Below are positions 25,360 through 33,834 of a stretch of 64,000 nt of DNA, in pieces; within the stretch, counting starts at the first letter, position 1, and every line of letters begins with the position of its first letter. The DNA comes from Holophagales bacterium (GTDB lineage: Bacteria > Acidobacteriota > Thermoanaerobaculia > UBA5066). The position numbers and the translations under genes are program-made. The notes below the pieces were generated by a model. That model did no database searches. It worked only from the letters and a program-made list of their open reading frames with translations, and was not told the origin of the DNA. The stretch is taken from contig JADJZB010000008.1 in NCBI GenBank assembly GCA_016719485.1, positions 186,001 through 250,000 on the forward strand, written 5' to 3'.

Positions 25360-26022
25360 CTGAGCCGGGCCGGGGAGATCGCCGCGAACCTCGCGGCGGT
25401 GACGGCCCGCATCGAGGCTGCGGCGCGGCGCGCGGGGCGCGACCCGGCCGCGGTGATCCTCGTCGCCGTCACGAAGACCCGTCCGCTCGAAGACCTGCTC
25501 GCCGCCTACGCGGCAGGCGTACGGCACTTCGGCGAGAACCGCGTCCAGGAAGCCGAGGAGAAGTTCCCGCAGCTGCCTCGAGACGCCGTGAAACACCTCG
25601 TCGGCCCGATTCAGTCGAACAAGACGAACAGGGCGGCCCGGCTCGCGGATGTCCTCCACGCGGTCGACGCGGCGGACGTCGCCCGCCGCCTGGCCCGCGC
25701 CGCGGCGAACGAGGGGCGGCGCCTGGCGGTCTACGTCGAGGTGAACACGGGCGACGAGGAGACGAAGGCGGGCGTCTCCCCCGCCGGCGCGCCGGCGCTC
25801 GTCGAGGCGGTGCGCGGCCTGCCGGAGCTCGACCTCCTCGGCCTGATGGCGATTCCGCCCCCGGGCGACACCCGCCCCCATTTCGTGGCCCTCAGGAGCC
25901 TCGCGGCGAGCCTCGGCCTCTCGGGGCTGTCGATGGGTATGAGCGACGACTTCGAGGCCGCCATCGAGGAAGGGGCCACCGTCGTCCGGGTGGGGACGGC
26001 CCTCTTCGGCAGCCGCTCCTGA
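25360..26022 (+). CDS. yggS: PLP homeostasis protein YggS/PROSC (alanine racemase-like fold)
   Basis: About 220 residues. Conserved YggS features: ILVAVTKTRPLEDLLAAYAA with the PLP-binding Lys, HFGENRVQEAEEKF, LVGPIQSNKTNRA, VEVNTGDEETKAGV and the C-terminal LSMGMSDDFEAAIEEGATVV, then RVGTALFG. The protein binds PLP and buffers vitamin B6 and amino-acid pools. The family N-terminal helix (IAANLAAVTARIEAAARRAG) begins upstream of the first GTG. The only start that keeps it is CTG at 25360, placed 7 bases after GGAG. Confidence 0.92.
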   Translation: MSRAGEIAANLAAVTARIEAAARRAGRDPAAVILVAVTKTRPLEDLLAAYAAGVRHFGENRVQEAEEKFPQLPRDAVKHLVGPIQSNKTNRAARLADVLHAVDAADVARRLARAAANEGRRLAVYVEVNTGDEETKAGVSPAGAPALVEAVRGLPELDLLGLMAIPPPGDTRPHFVALRSLAASLGLSGLSMGMSDDFEAAIEEGATVVRVGTALFGSRS

Positions 26023-26050
26023 CCCTCCTGACCCTGCTACCCTCCCCCCG

Positions 26051-26773
26051 ATGAGCTGGAACACGCCCGAGCGGCGCGTCGTTTTCGCGGGTCCGCCCGG
26101 CTGGTCGCACCTGCCGAACGTCACGCGGGCCCTCCTCGTGCTGACGGCCGCGGGCTATCTCGCCGGCCTCTTCGCCCCCTCCCGGATGCGCCTCCTGGCC
26201 GTCTTTCCGGAGCTGGTCTGGCCGGCGCTCGAGCTCTGGCGCCTCGTGACCTATCCGATGGCGGTCATCGGCATCTTCAACGTCCTGTTCGGTCTTCTCA
26301 TCCTCTGGATGTTCGGGTGGGAGCTCGAGAGCGTCTTCGGCTCGCGGCGGTTCGGCCTCTTCGTCCTGTCGTCGGTCGTCGCCTCGGCGGTTCTCGGCTG
26401 CGGCGTGGCGCTCCTCTTCCCGCGTGCGGGCGCCATGGCCGGTGCGGGGCTGTCCGGTCTCCTGACGGCGATGATCGTCGCGTGGGCGCTCCTCGGCCCG
26501 GGCCTGCCCGCGAACCTCTTCGGGATCCTCCCGATGACGCGGAAGGGCTTCGCCCTTCTCGCCCTCGTCCTCGTCGTCTTCGGCGAGCTGGAGTCGTCCC
26601 GCTCGCTCGCCCAGCTCGTCTTCCTTCTCGGCGGCCTCCCGGTCGCGTGGTTCTTCGCGAGGGCCCCGCGGCGCGGAGGCGGAGGAGGCGTCCGCCCCTT
26701 CCGCCGCCGCTGGAATCCCTTCCGACGACGCCGATTCACGGTGGTGGAAGATCGAAGCGGGCGGGTCCACTAG
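26051..26773 (+). CDS. Rhomboid-like membrane protein lacking the catalytic His
   Basis: 240 residues with about six membrane helices. The rhomboid-type LWRLVTYPMAVIGIFNVLFG and LWMFGWELESVFGSRRFGLF follow the family pattern, and the GxSG motif is kept as AGLSGLL. The His residues of the second helix (H-x-x-x-N) are absent. The last-helix H-x-x-G, which carries the catalytic His, reads FLLGGLPVAW. A protease dyad therefore cannot form and it is probably a pseudoprotease. The basic C-terminal tail (RRRWNPFRRRR) would lie in the cytosol. Confidence 0.75.
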   Translation: MSWNTPERRVVFAGPPGWSHLPNVTRALLVLTAAGYLAGLFAPSRMRLLAVFPELVWPALELWRLVTYPMAVIGIFNVLFGLLILWMFGWELESVFGSRRFGLFVLSSVVASAVLGCGVALLFPRAGAMAGAGLSGLLTAMIVAWALLGPGLPANLFGILPMTRKGFALLALVLVVFGELESSRSLAQLVFLLGGLPVAWFFARAPRRGGGGGVRPFRRRWNPFRRRRFTVVEDRSGRVH

Positions 26774-26811
26774 GCCGGAGCGGGTTCGTCGCGGACCGGA
26801 AAGCGTCTAGA

Positions 26812-27336
26812 ATGAACGTGATGAGACCCAGCATCTCGCCCCTGGACATCCGCAAGCGGACGTTCCCCGTCCGGTTCCGCGGGCTCGACCGGAACGAGGT
26901 GACGCAGTACCTCGACGTCGTCGCCGACGACCTCGAGGAGCTGATGCGGACCCTCGACGAGCTCGAGCGCGAGAACGGCCACCTGAAGGACGAGGTGGCG
27001 CGTCACCGCGAGTCCGAGAACTCGCTGCGGGAGACGCTGATGATGGCGCAGCGCAACGCCGAGCTGCTGCGCACCGACTCCGAGCGCGAGGCCGACCGGA
27101 TACTGGCCGAGGCCAACCGCCAGGGAGAGCGGCTCGTCCAGCAGTCCCTCGAGAAGGCGGCCGAGAAGGAGAAGCGGATCCGCGAGCTCCGGGTGGAGCG
27201 GAAGAACTTCCACCTCAAGCTCCAGGGGATGCTCGACATGTTCCAGCAGGTCCTCAACTTCGACAAGGAAGAGGAGGACCTCGACCACTCCGTCTCGGTC
27301 ATGCGCCCGAAGCGAAAGGACGGGGAGGCGGTCTGA
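26812..27336 (+). CDS. DivIVA-domain coiled-coil protein
   Basis: 174 residues. The N-terminal DivIVA lipid-binding motif is present: SPLDIRKRTFPVRFRGLDRN then EVTQYLDVVADDLEEL. A parallel coiled coil runs to about residue 160, with an acidic, variable tail. DivIVA/GpsB-like proteins mark curved membrane and steer cell division or growth proteins. The start ATG 26812 follows GGAAAG; a second in-frame ATG at 26821 is possible. Its stop overlaps the CTG proposed for hutI. Confidence 0.88.
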   Translation: MNVMRPSISPLDIRKRTFPVRFRGLDRNEVTQYLDVVADDLEELMRTLDELERENGHLKDEVARHRESENSLRETLMMAQRNAELLRTDSEREADRILAEANRQGERLVQQSLEKAAEKEKRIRELRVERKNFHLKLQGMLDMFQQVLNFDKEEEDLDHSVSVMRPKRKDGEAV

Positions 27337-28616
27337 GCCGCCTCGTCGTCCGCCACCTCTCCCAGCTCGCCACACCCCTCGGAAGCGTCGCGCGGACGGG
27401 CGCCGACCAGGGGAGGATCCGCCGGATACAGGACGCCGCGCTGGTCGTGGAAGGCGAGGACGTCGCCTGGGTCGGCACGGACGAGGAGTACGTCCGGCTT
27501 CATGGGGAGGCGCCGCGACAGGGCGACGTCGTTCTCGACGGGCGCGGAAAGACGGCGCTCCCGGGATTCGTCGACCCGCACACGCACATCCCCTGGGCGG
27601 GCTACCGCGAGAGCGAGTTCAACGAGAGGCTGAAGGGGAAGAGCTACGCCGAGATCGCCGCCGCCGGAGGCGGGATCGTCTCGACCGTCGACGCGACGCG
27701 GCGCGCCGGGCTCGAGGAGCTGACGTGCCTCACGCGCGCGCGCCTCGACCGGATGCTCCTCCACGGCACGACCTTCTGCGAAGCGAAGACGGGATACGGT
27801 CTCGACCTCCCGACCGAGCGAAAGCAGCTCGCCGCGCTGAAAGCCGCCGCCGACGGGCACCCGGTCGGCGTCGTGGCGACGGCGTTGCCGGGGCACGAGG
27901 TGCCGCTCGAGCGGCGCGGCTCGGAGGCGCTGAAGGCGCGCTACGTCGCGGAGTGCTGCGACGAGATCCTCCCCGCCCTCGCGGCCGACGGGGCGCGCTT
28001 CGTCGACGTCTTCTGCGAGCACGGGGTCTTCGGCCTCGAGGAGTCGCGCCGGATCCTCGAGGCGGGCAAGGCCTGCGGCCTTCTCCCGCGTCTTCACGCC
28101 GACGAGCTGACGCCCCTCGGCGGGGCGCGCCTCGCGGCCGAGGTCGGCGCCCTTTCCGCCGACCACCTCCTCTTCGCCCAGCCCGACGGGATCCACGCCA
28201 TGGCGAAGGCGGGCGTCGTCGCGACGCTCCTCCCCGGGACGTCGGTCTTCCTGCGGATGAACCGGTACGCTCCGGCGCGGGAGATGGTCGCCGCCGGCGT
28301 CGCGATCGCCCTCGGCACGGACTGCAATCCCGGCTCCTCGTACACCGAATCCCTCCCCGCCGTCGCGTTCTTCGCGACGATCGGGATGGGGCTGACGATC
28401 GAGGAGACGCTCACGGCGATGACGCTCAACGCCGCGGCCTCGGTCGGCGAGGCGGCCCGGCGCGGGTCGCTCGAGCCGGGGAAGGCCGCCGACGTCGTCC
28501 TCGTCGACGGACGCAGCCTCGAGCACCTCGTCTACCACTACGGCGTCAACCCGGTGACCGACGTCGTCGCCGGGGGCCGCCTCGTCGTCTCGGGCGCGCG
28601 CCCCGTGATCGCCTGA
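27333..28616 (+). CDS. hutI: Imidazolonepropionase
   Basis: About 427 residues. It belongs to the amidohydrolase superfamily; it opens the imidazolone ring in histidine breakdown to give N-formimino-glutamate. The metal-binding motif PGFVDPHTHIPWAGYRESEF, the family signature YAEIAAAGGGIVSTVDATR, KTGYGLDLPTERK, HADELTPLGGARLAAE and GTDCNPGSS are all present. The N-terminal strand LVVRHLSQLATPLGS, expected from the family, lies upstream of the first GTG (27447). The in-frame CTG at 27333 keeps it, follows GGGGAGG and overlaps the DivIVA stop as CTGA. A cyclodeaminase for the next carbon transfer steps lies directly downstream. Confidence 0.94.
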   Translation: MSRLVVRHLSQLATPLGSVARTGADQGRIRRIQDAALVVEGEDVAWVGTDEEYVRLHGEAPRQGDVVLDGRGKTALPGFVDPHTHIPWAGYRESEFNERLKGKSYAEIAAAGGGIVSTVDATRRAGLEELTCLTRARLDRMLLHGTTFCEAKTGYGLDLPTERKQLAALKAAADGHPVGVVATALPGHEVPLERRGSEALKARYVAECCDEILPALAADGARFVDVFCEHGVFGLEESRRILEAGKACGLLPRLHADELTPLGGARLAAEVGALSADHLLFAQPDGIHAMAKAGVVATLLPGTSVFLRMNRYAPAREMVAAGVAIALGTDCNPGSSYTESLPAVAFFATIGMGLTIEETLTAMTLNAAASVGEAARRGSLEPGKAADVVLVDGRSLEHLVYHYGVNPVTDVVAGGRLVVSGARPVIA

Positions 28617-28680
28617 ACCTTCCGCGCCGGCCCGGCGCCCCGGGGCCACACGCCCCGCCAAACGCAGCAGGAGGACTCCC

Positions 28681-29319
28681 GTGACCGATCTCGTCTCTCT
28701 CGCCGTCCGCGACTTCAGCGCCGCCCTCGCCTCCGACGCCCCCGCCCCCGGTGGAGGCTCCGCCTCGGCCGCGGCCGGTGCGATGGGGGCCGCACTCCTC
28801 GGGATGGTCTGCCGCCTCACGATCGGCAAGGAGAAGTACAAGGACGCGTGGGAGGAGCTCGAGCGGATCGCCTCCGCCATGGACGCGGGCCGCGACACGC
28901 TCCTCGGACTCGTCGACGAGGACACCCGCGCCTACGACGCGATCGTGGCGGCACGCAAGCTCCCGAAGGAGACGCCCGAGGAGAAGGCGGCGCGAAAGCG
29001 GGCGATCGACGACGCGACGATCCTCGCGACCACCGTCCCGATGCAGACGGCCTTCTTCTCGATGGAAGCGATCGTCAAGGCCCCCGTCGTCCTCGAGAAG
29101 GGAAACCCGAACTGCGCCTCCGACGCCTTCGTCGCGGCGCTTCTCCTCTCCTCGGCCGTCGAGGGGGCCCTCGCGAACGTGAGGATCAACCTGCCCGGCA
29201 TCCCGGACGCCGGCCTCGCCGAGGGTTTCCGCTCCGACACGGCCCTGGCCGCGGCGAAGGCCGCCGAGGCGATGACGAAGGTGCGGGCGCTGGCGAAGGC
29301 GAAGGCGCTGACGGCCTAG
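28681..29319 (+). CDS. Formiminotransferase-cyclodeaminase C-terminal family (cyclodeaminase/cyclohydrolase)
   Basis: 212 residues, GTG start with AGGAGG upstream. LASDAPAPGGGSASAAAGAM is the family's N-terminal signature. VPMQTAFFSMEAIV and KGNPNCASDAFVAALLLSSA, with the ALANVRINLPG stretch, are typical of FTCD_C proteins (FchA-like). It would convert 5-formimino- or 5,10-methenyl-tetrahydrofolate, recovering the one-carbon unit released in histidine degradation; the neighbouring hutI supports that. No hutH or hutU is in view. Confidence 0.92.
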   Translation: MTDLVSLAVRDFSAALASDAPAPGGGSASAAAGAMGAALLGMVCRLTIGKEKYKDAWEELERIASAMDAGRDTLLGLVDEDTRAYDAIVAARKLPKETPEEKAARKRAIDDATILATTVPMQTAFFSMEAIVKAPVVLEKGNPNCASDAFVAALLLSSAVEGALANVRINLPGIPDAGLAEGFRSDTALAAAKAAEAMTKVRALAKAKALTA

Positions 29320-29342
29320 GTCGGGAAACGACCCGGGGCGCG

Positions 29343-29385
29343 GGGCGCACTCCCGGGGCAGGGTGCCCGGGACGTGCGCCCCACT
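29343..29385. terminator. Long hairpin between convergent genes
   Basis: GGGGCGCAC and GTGCGCCCC enclose an inner TCCCGGGGCA/TGCCCGGGA stem, giving a long nearly continuous hairpin between the ends of the cyclodeaminase and LysM genes. It is likely a bidirectional terminator; no long T-run is present. Confidence 0.6.
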
Positions 29386-29400
29386 CCGGATGCGCCCCGG

Positions 29401-29868
29401 TCAGTCGGGAATGCGGAGCTTCTGCCCGGGCTTGATCTTGTCGGGGTCCGTCAGGATGTCCTTGTTGGCCTCGAAGATCTTCATGTAGGCGCCGGCCTTG
29501 CCGTAGTACTTCTTGGCGATCGCGCCGAGCGTGTCGCCCTTCTCCACGACGTGGACCTTGGCGGCTGCTGCCGCCGCGGACTGCGCGGGGGCGCCCCCGG
29601 TCAACACGGCGCCCGCGGCCGGCGTCGGCGCGACCGCGACCGGCGCCTTCGCGACGGCGATCTTGTTGATCGTGTTCTCGGTCTCGACGAGCTTGTTGAA
29701 CTCGCCCATGGCCTTGCCCTTGGCTTCGATGCTGTCGGCCTCGCCCGTCAGCGTGACGGTCTTCCCCTCGACGACGGCGTCGAGGCTCTTCAGGCCCTTG
29801 ATGGAGCCGCGCAGGCTCTTCACCGCCTCGGCGGTCTTCTCTTCGAGAGACTTACCGAAAAGACCCAT
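29401..29868 (-). CDS. BON-LysM protein, Kbp/YgaU type
   Basis: 155 residues, ATG with GAGGAAG upstream. MGLFGKSLEEKTAEAVKSLR leads into a BON domain (about 20-75, VEGKTVTLTGEADSIEAKGK). A Pro/Ala linker follows, and then a C-terminal LysM domain (about 105-154: VEKGDTLGAIAKKYYGKAGA, IFEANKDIL, IKPGQKLRIP). Length and order equal those of E. coli Kbp (YgaU), a potassium-binding cytosolic protein. No signal peptide is visible, in line with Kbp. Confidence 0.88.
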   Translation of the reverse strand: MGLFGKSLEEKTAEAVKSLRGSIKGLKSLDAVVEGKTVTLTGEADSIEAKGKAMGEFNKLVETENTINKIAVAKAPVAVAPTPAAGAVLTGGAPAQSAAAAAAKVHVVEKGDTLGAIAKKYYGKAGAYMKIFEANKDILTDPDKIKPGQKLRIPD

Positions 29869-29934
29869 TTCTTCCTCCTTGGTCGCGGATGCGAGGGGAC
29901 GACGATATCAGCCCGCGCCAGGCGTGCGGACGAA

Positions 29935-31033
29935 TCAGCCCAGGCGCCTCTCCTCGAGCCATTCCTCGAACCGGTCCCGCGGCCAGGCGTTGACGACGCG
30001 CTCCGCGGGGATGCCGGCGAGCCGCGCGATGGCGAGGGCGAAGAGCTGGAAGTCCAGGTGCCGGTGGGCGTGCGCGTCGCTCGAGAGGGCGAACAGGCAC
30101 CCCGCCCCGAGCGCCGTACGGGCGAGCGAAGGAGGGAGGTCCTGCCGTTCGGGACAGCCGTTGATCTCGACGGCGACGCCCCGCTCGGCGGCGGCGGCAA
30201 AGACGCGGTCCCAGCTCGCCTTCACTCCGGTCCGCATGTTGTAGAGGCGCCCTTTCGGGTGGCCGAGGACGGCGACGCCGGGGGTCTCGACCGCCCGCAC
30301 GAGCCGTGCCGTCTGGTCCTTCGCCGACCGCAGGTCCGTGTGGACCGAGGCGACGACGGCGTCGAGGACCGGGACGCTCGCGGGGGTGACGTCGATCGTC
30401 CCGTCCTCGGCGATGTTCGCCTCGGCGCCGAGCCGCATCGCGAACTCTCCCTCGGTCCGCGCGTTCAGGCGGACCAGCTCGCGATGCTGGACCGCGAAGT
30501 CCCCGGCGTGGAGGCCGCCGGCGACGGCGCAGTCGCGGGCGTGGTCGGTCAGGAGGGCGTAGCGGTCCCCCCTCGCCGCGAGGGCCCGGTGGAGGTCGGC
30601 GAGCGGGATCTTTCCGTCGGAGCGGTCGGTGTGGAGGTGGACGTCTCCCCTGAGAGTCGGCGATCGAGACGCCGTCGGGGCCGGCGAGGATCCGGTCGAC
30701 GTCGGCCCGGGAGAGGTACTCCCGCTTGCGTTCGCTCGCGGGGTCCTCGCGGTCGAGGAGGGCCGAGAGCCGGTCGCCGACCGATTCGTCCGAGCCGCAG
30801 GAGAGGAACGAGGAGATGGCGTCGGCCGCGCGCGAGGAGACGTGCGGGAGGTTTCCGAGGTGGATCCGCCTCCCGTGGAGGTCCTCCGGAAGCTGCCGGA
30901 GCGTGGCCGCGGCCGAGCGGTACTCGGCGGCGGGACGAGTTCCCGGCGACTCGGCGTCGGCGAGCGCCAGGAGGGCGGCCGCGACCCGGGCGTTCGTGAC
31001 GGGCGGGGCTGGGCGGATCGGGATGGACGACAC
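29935..31033 (-). pseudogene. PHP-domain protein with PolX-like helix-hairpin-helix N-terminus, frameshifted
   Basis: The N-terminal part, from GTG 31033, has PolX-type helical repeats (ALLALADAESPGTRPAAEYR, AAATLRQLPEDLHGRRI). It is continuous to ADVDRILAGPDGVSIAD. The PHP domain then continues in the next frame as GDVHLHTDRSDGKIPLADLH and runs through MRLGAEANIAEDGTI and ALSSDAHAHRHLD to the stop. The break lies at 30651-30658: the minus strand reads GACTCTCAGG where GACCTCAGG would restore IADLRGDVHLHT. All metal-binding His/Asp motifs are intact on both sides. This may be a real recent mutation or an assembly error. The family lacks the polymerase palm and is probably a phosphoesterase. 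Confidence 0.85.
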
Positions 31034-31087
31034 GGGCGGGCCTCGACCGATCTTACGGTCGCCCGCGCCCGATAGACTCACCCCGAC

Positions 31088-33814
31088 ATGCCGCAGCAGA
31101 AGACTCTGGCGCTCCTCGACGCCTCGGGCTACCTCTACCGGGCGTTCCACGCGATCCGCCCGCTCACCGCCCCCGACGGGCGGCCGACGAACGCGACGTT
31201 CGGCTTCGCGACGATGCTGCGCAAGCTCCTCGTGCAGCGCCGGCCCGACGCCGTCGCCGTCTGCTTCGACCGCCCGGAGAAGACGTTCCGGCACGAGATG
31301 GACCCGGAGTACAAGGCGACCCGCGCGTCGATGCCCGACGACCTCGTCCCGCAGGTGGCCGACGTGAAGGCGCTCTGCCGGGCGATGGGGCTCGCCGTCG
31401 TCGAGGAGCCGGGCTTCGAGGCCGACGACCTCATCGGGACCCTGGCGGAAAGAGGCGCGCGGGCGGGGCTGAAGGTCGAGGTCGTCTCGGCCGACAAGGA
31501 CCTCTTCCAGCTCGTTCGCGGGGACCAGATCGCCGTCTGGCACCCCGTCCAGGAGAGGCTTCTCGACGAAGCGGGAGTCGCCGGCCTGTTCGGTGCGCCG
31601 CCGGAGCGCGTCATCGACGTCCTCGGCCTGATGGGCGATGCGTCCGACAACATCCCCGGCGTGAAGGGGATCGGCGAGAAGGGGGCGAAGGAGCTCGTCG
31701 CGAGCTTCGGGGCGCTCGAGGAGATCTACGCGCGGATCGAAGAGCTGAAGGGAAAGCGGCGCGAGGCGCTCGAGGCGGGGAAGGGCGACGCCTTCCGCTC
31801 GCGGGAGCTCGCGACGGTGAGGCGCGACGCGCCGGTACCGGGAGGCGAGAACGGCGAGAGCCTTCTCGCGGCGTTCGGTCTCCCGGCGGAGGACCCCGGA
31901 CGCCTCGCGACGTTCTACGAGGAGCTCGGGTTCTTCCGGCTGAAGAAGGAGCTGCTCGATGCCGCCGGTCTCGCGCCCGCGGCGACGACCGTCGAGACAT
32001 CGACGGAGGTGGACACCGGCGGCCTCCCCGTCTGGGAAACGTCCGCGGACGCCCTCGACGCGTTCCTGGCACACGCGGCCGAGGCGGGGCTCGCCGGACT
32101 GCACGTCGAATGCGCCCCGGGGCGGCCGTTCCCTCCCGAGCCGATCGCCCTCGTGGCAGCCGTCCCGGGGGGCGGGCTCGTCGCCTCGCCGCTGGCGGGA
32201 GACGGGGCCGGAGCGGGGCGCGCGTTCCTGGCACGCCTCTTCTCGGAAGGCCGCGTCGAGATCGTGGCCCACGAGAGCAAGCGGCTCCACCTCGCGGCGG
32301 CGGCCCTCGCGATGGACCCTCCCCGGCGCGTTTTCGACACGATGCTCGCGGCGTACGTCGACGGTCCCGGCCTCCACGCCCACGACCTCGCCGGCGATGC
32401 CCGGGCCTTCCTCGGACGCGACCCGGCGACGGTCCCCTCGCCGAAGGACGTGGCGGGGAGCGATGCGTTCGAGACGGTGGCGGTGCTCTCGACGGAAGCG
32501 GGCCTCGCCTACCTCGCCCCGCGGGCCCTTCTCCCGCTCGCGCTCCGCGAGGTCCTGCTCGCGCGGCTCGCCGCGCGCCCCGCCTCGCTCCGCGTCTACG
32601 AGGAGATCGAGCTCCCGCTCGTACCCGTCCTGGCGCGGATGGAGCTCGAGGGGATCGCCGTCGATCCGGCGACGCTCTCGGCCCTCTCCGTCGACCTGGG
32701 ATCCCGGCTCGCGGCGCTCGAGAAGGAGATCCACGCGGCCGCGGGAGAGGCGTTCAACGTCGGCTCCCCGCCGCAGCTCGGGCGGATCCTCTTCGAGAAG
32801 CTGCAGTACCCCGTCCTCAAGAAGACGGCGAAGACGAAGAGCTACGCGACCGGATCGGAGGTCCTCGAGGAGCTGGCCGTCCGGGGCGTCGGGCCGCTTC
32901 CCGGCCTCGTCCTCGAGTGGCGCGAGCTCTCGAAGCTGAAGGGGACCTACGTCGACGCCCTCCCGCGGCACGTCGCGCGGGACGGGCGGATCCACACGCG
33001 CTTCGACCAGGCGGTCGCGGCGACGGGGCGCCTCTCCTCGAACGACCCGAACCTCCAGAACATCCCCGTGAGGACCGAGGCGGGGCGCGCGATCCGCAAG
33101 GCCTTCGTCGCCCCGCCGGGGCGCCTCCTCGTCGCGGCCGACTACTCGCAGGTCGAGCTGCGCCTCCTCGCCCACCTCTCGGGCGACGCGGCGCTCATAG
33201 AGACCTTCCGCCGCGGCGAGGACATCCACCGCGCCACGGCGGCGAAGATCTTCGGCATCGACCCCGGCCTCGTCTCGGCCGACCAGAGGCGCGGGGCCAA
33301 GACGATCAACTTCGGGATCCTCTACGGCATGGGGCCGTTCGCCCTCGCGGGCCAGCTCGGCGTCCCGCAGGCAGCGGCGAAGTCCTTCATCGCCGCGTAC
33401 TTCGAGCAGTTCCCGTCGATCCGCGCCTGCCTCGACGGGATCCTCGCGAAGGCCCGCGAGACGGGCGCGACGGAGACGATCCTCGGGCGCCTCCGGCCGA
33501 TCCCGGGGATCGCCGACCGCAACCACGCCGTCCGCGCGAACGCGGAGCGGATGGCGATGAACGCCCCGTTCCAGGGCTCGGCGGCCGACCTCGTCAAGAT
33601 GGCGATGGTGGCGCTCGACGAGCGGCTGAAGGCCACGTTCCCCTCGGCGCGGATGCTCCTGCAGGTCCACGACGAGCTCGTCCTCGAGTGCGACGCCGCC
33701 GACGCGCCGGGCGTCGCCGCGCTCGCGAGGGAAACGATGGAAGGAGTGGCCTCCCTCGCCGTTCCGCTCACGGTCGAAACCGCCAGCGGCGCGAACTGGG
33801 CGGCCGCGAAATAG
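31088..33814 (+). CDS. polA: DNA polymerase I
   Basis: 908 residues, ATG. The 5'-3' exonuclease domain (1 to about 300) has YLYRAFHAIRPL, FEADDLIGTLA, DKDLFQLV and DNIPGVKGIGEKGAKEL. The central domain (about 310-480) has lost the proofreading acidic pair (LHVECAPGRP in place of D-x-E) and the N-x-K-x-D site, so 3'-5' exonuclease activity is unlikely. The polymerase domain has RLSSNDPNLQNIPVRTE, motif A VAADYSQVELRLLAHLSGD, the O-helix RRGAKTINFGILYG and motif C LLQVHDELVLE. It processes Okazaki fragments and fills repair gaps. It is divergent from the PHP gene, with 54 bases between. Confidence 0.96.
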   Translation: MPQQKTLALLDASGYLYRAFHAIRPLTAPDGRPTNATFGFATMLRKLLVQRRPDAVAVCFDRPEKTFRHEMDPEYKATRASMPDDLVPQVADVKALCRAMGLAVVEEPGFEADDLIGTLAERGARAGLKVEVVSADKDLFQLVRGDQIAVWHPVQERLLDEAGVAGLFGAPPERVIDVLGLMGDASDNIPGVKGIGEKGAKELVASFGALEEIYARIEELKGKRREALEAGKGDAFRSRELATVRRDAPVPGGENGESLLAAFGLPAEDPGRLATFYEELGFFRLKKELLDAAGLAPAATTVETSTEVDTGGLPVWETSADALDAFLAHAAEAGLAGLHVECAPGRPFPPEPIALVAAVPGGGLVASPLAGDGAGAGRAFLARLFSEGRVEIVAHESKRLHLAAAALAMDPPRRVFDTMLAAYVDGPGLHAHDLAGDARAFLGRDPATVPSPKDVAGSDAFETVAVLSTEAGLAYLAPRALLPLALREVLLARLAARPASLRVYEEIELPLVPVLARMELEGIAVDPATLSALSVDLGSRLAALEKEIHAAAGEAFNVGSPPQLGRILFEKLQYPVLKKTAKTKSYATGSEVLEELAVRGVGPLPGLVLEWRELSKLKGTYVDALPRHVARDGRIHTRFDQAVAATGRLSSNDPNLQNIPVRTEAGRAIRKAFVAPPGRLLVAADYSQVELRLLAHLSGDAALIETFRRGEDIHRATAAKIFGIDPGLVSADQRRGAKTINFGILYGMGPFALAGQLGVPQAAAKSFIAAYFEQFPSIRACLDGILAKARETGATETILGRLRPIPGIADRNHAVRANAERMAMNAPFQGSAADLVKMAMVALDERLKATFPSARMLLQVHDELVLECDAADAPGVAALARETMEGVASLAVPLTVETASGANWAAAK

Positions 33815-33834
33815 CGGGCGCTACAATCCTGAAG

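Noticed and set aside
29852..33670. Very long minus-strand open frame opposite polA
   Set aside because: GC-rich codon bias opens antisense frames; its residues are low-complexity Arg/Gly/Asp and polA on the plus strand has all family motifs.
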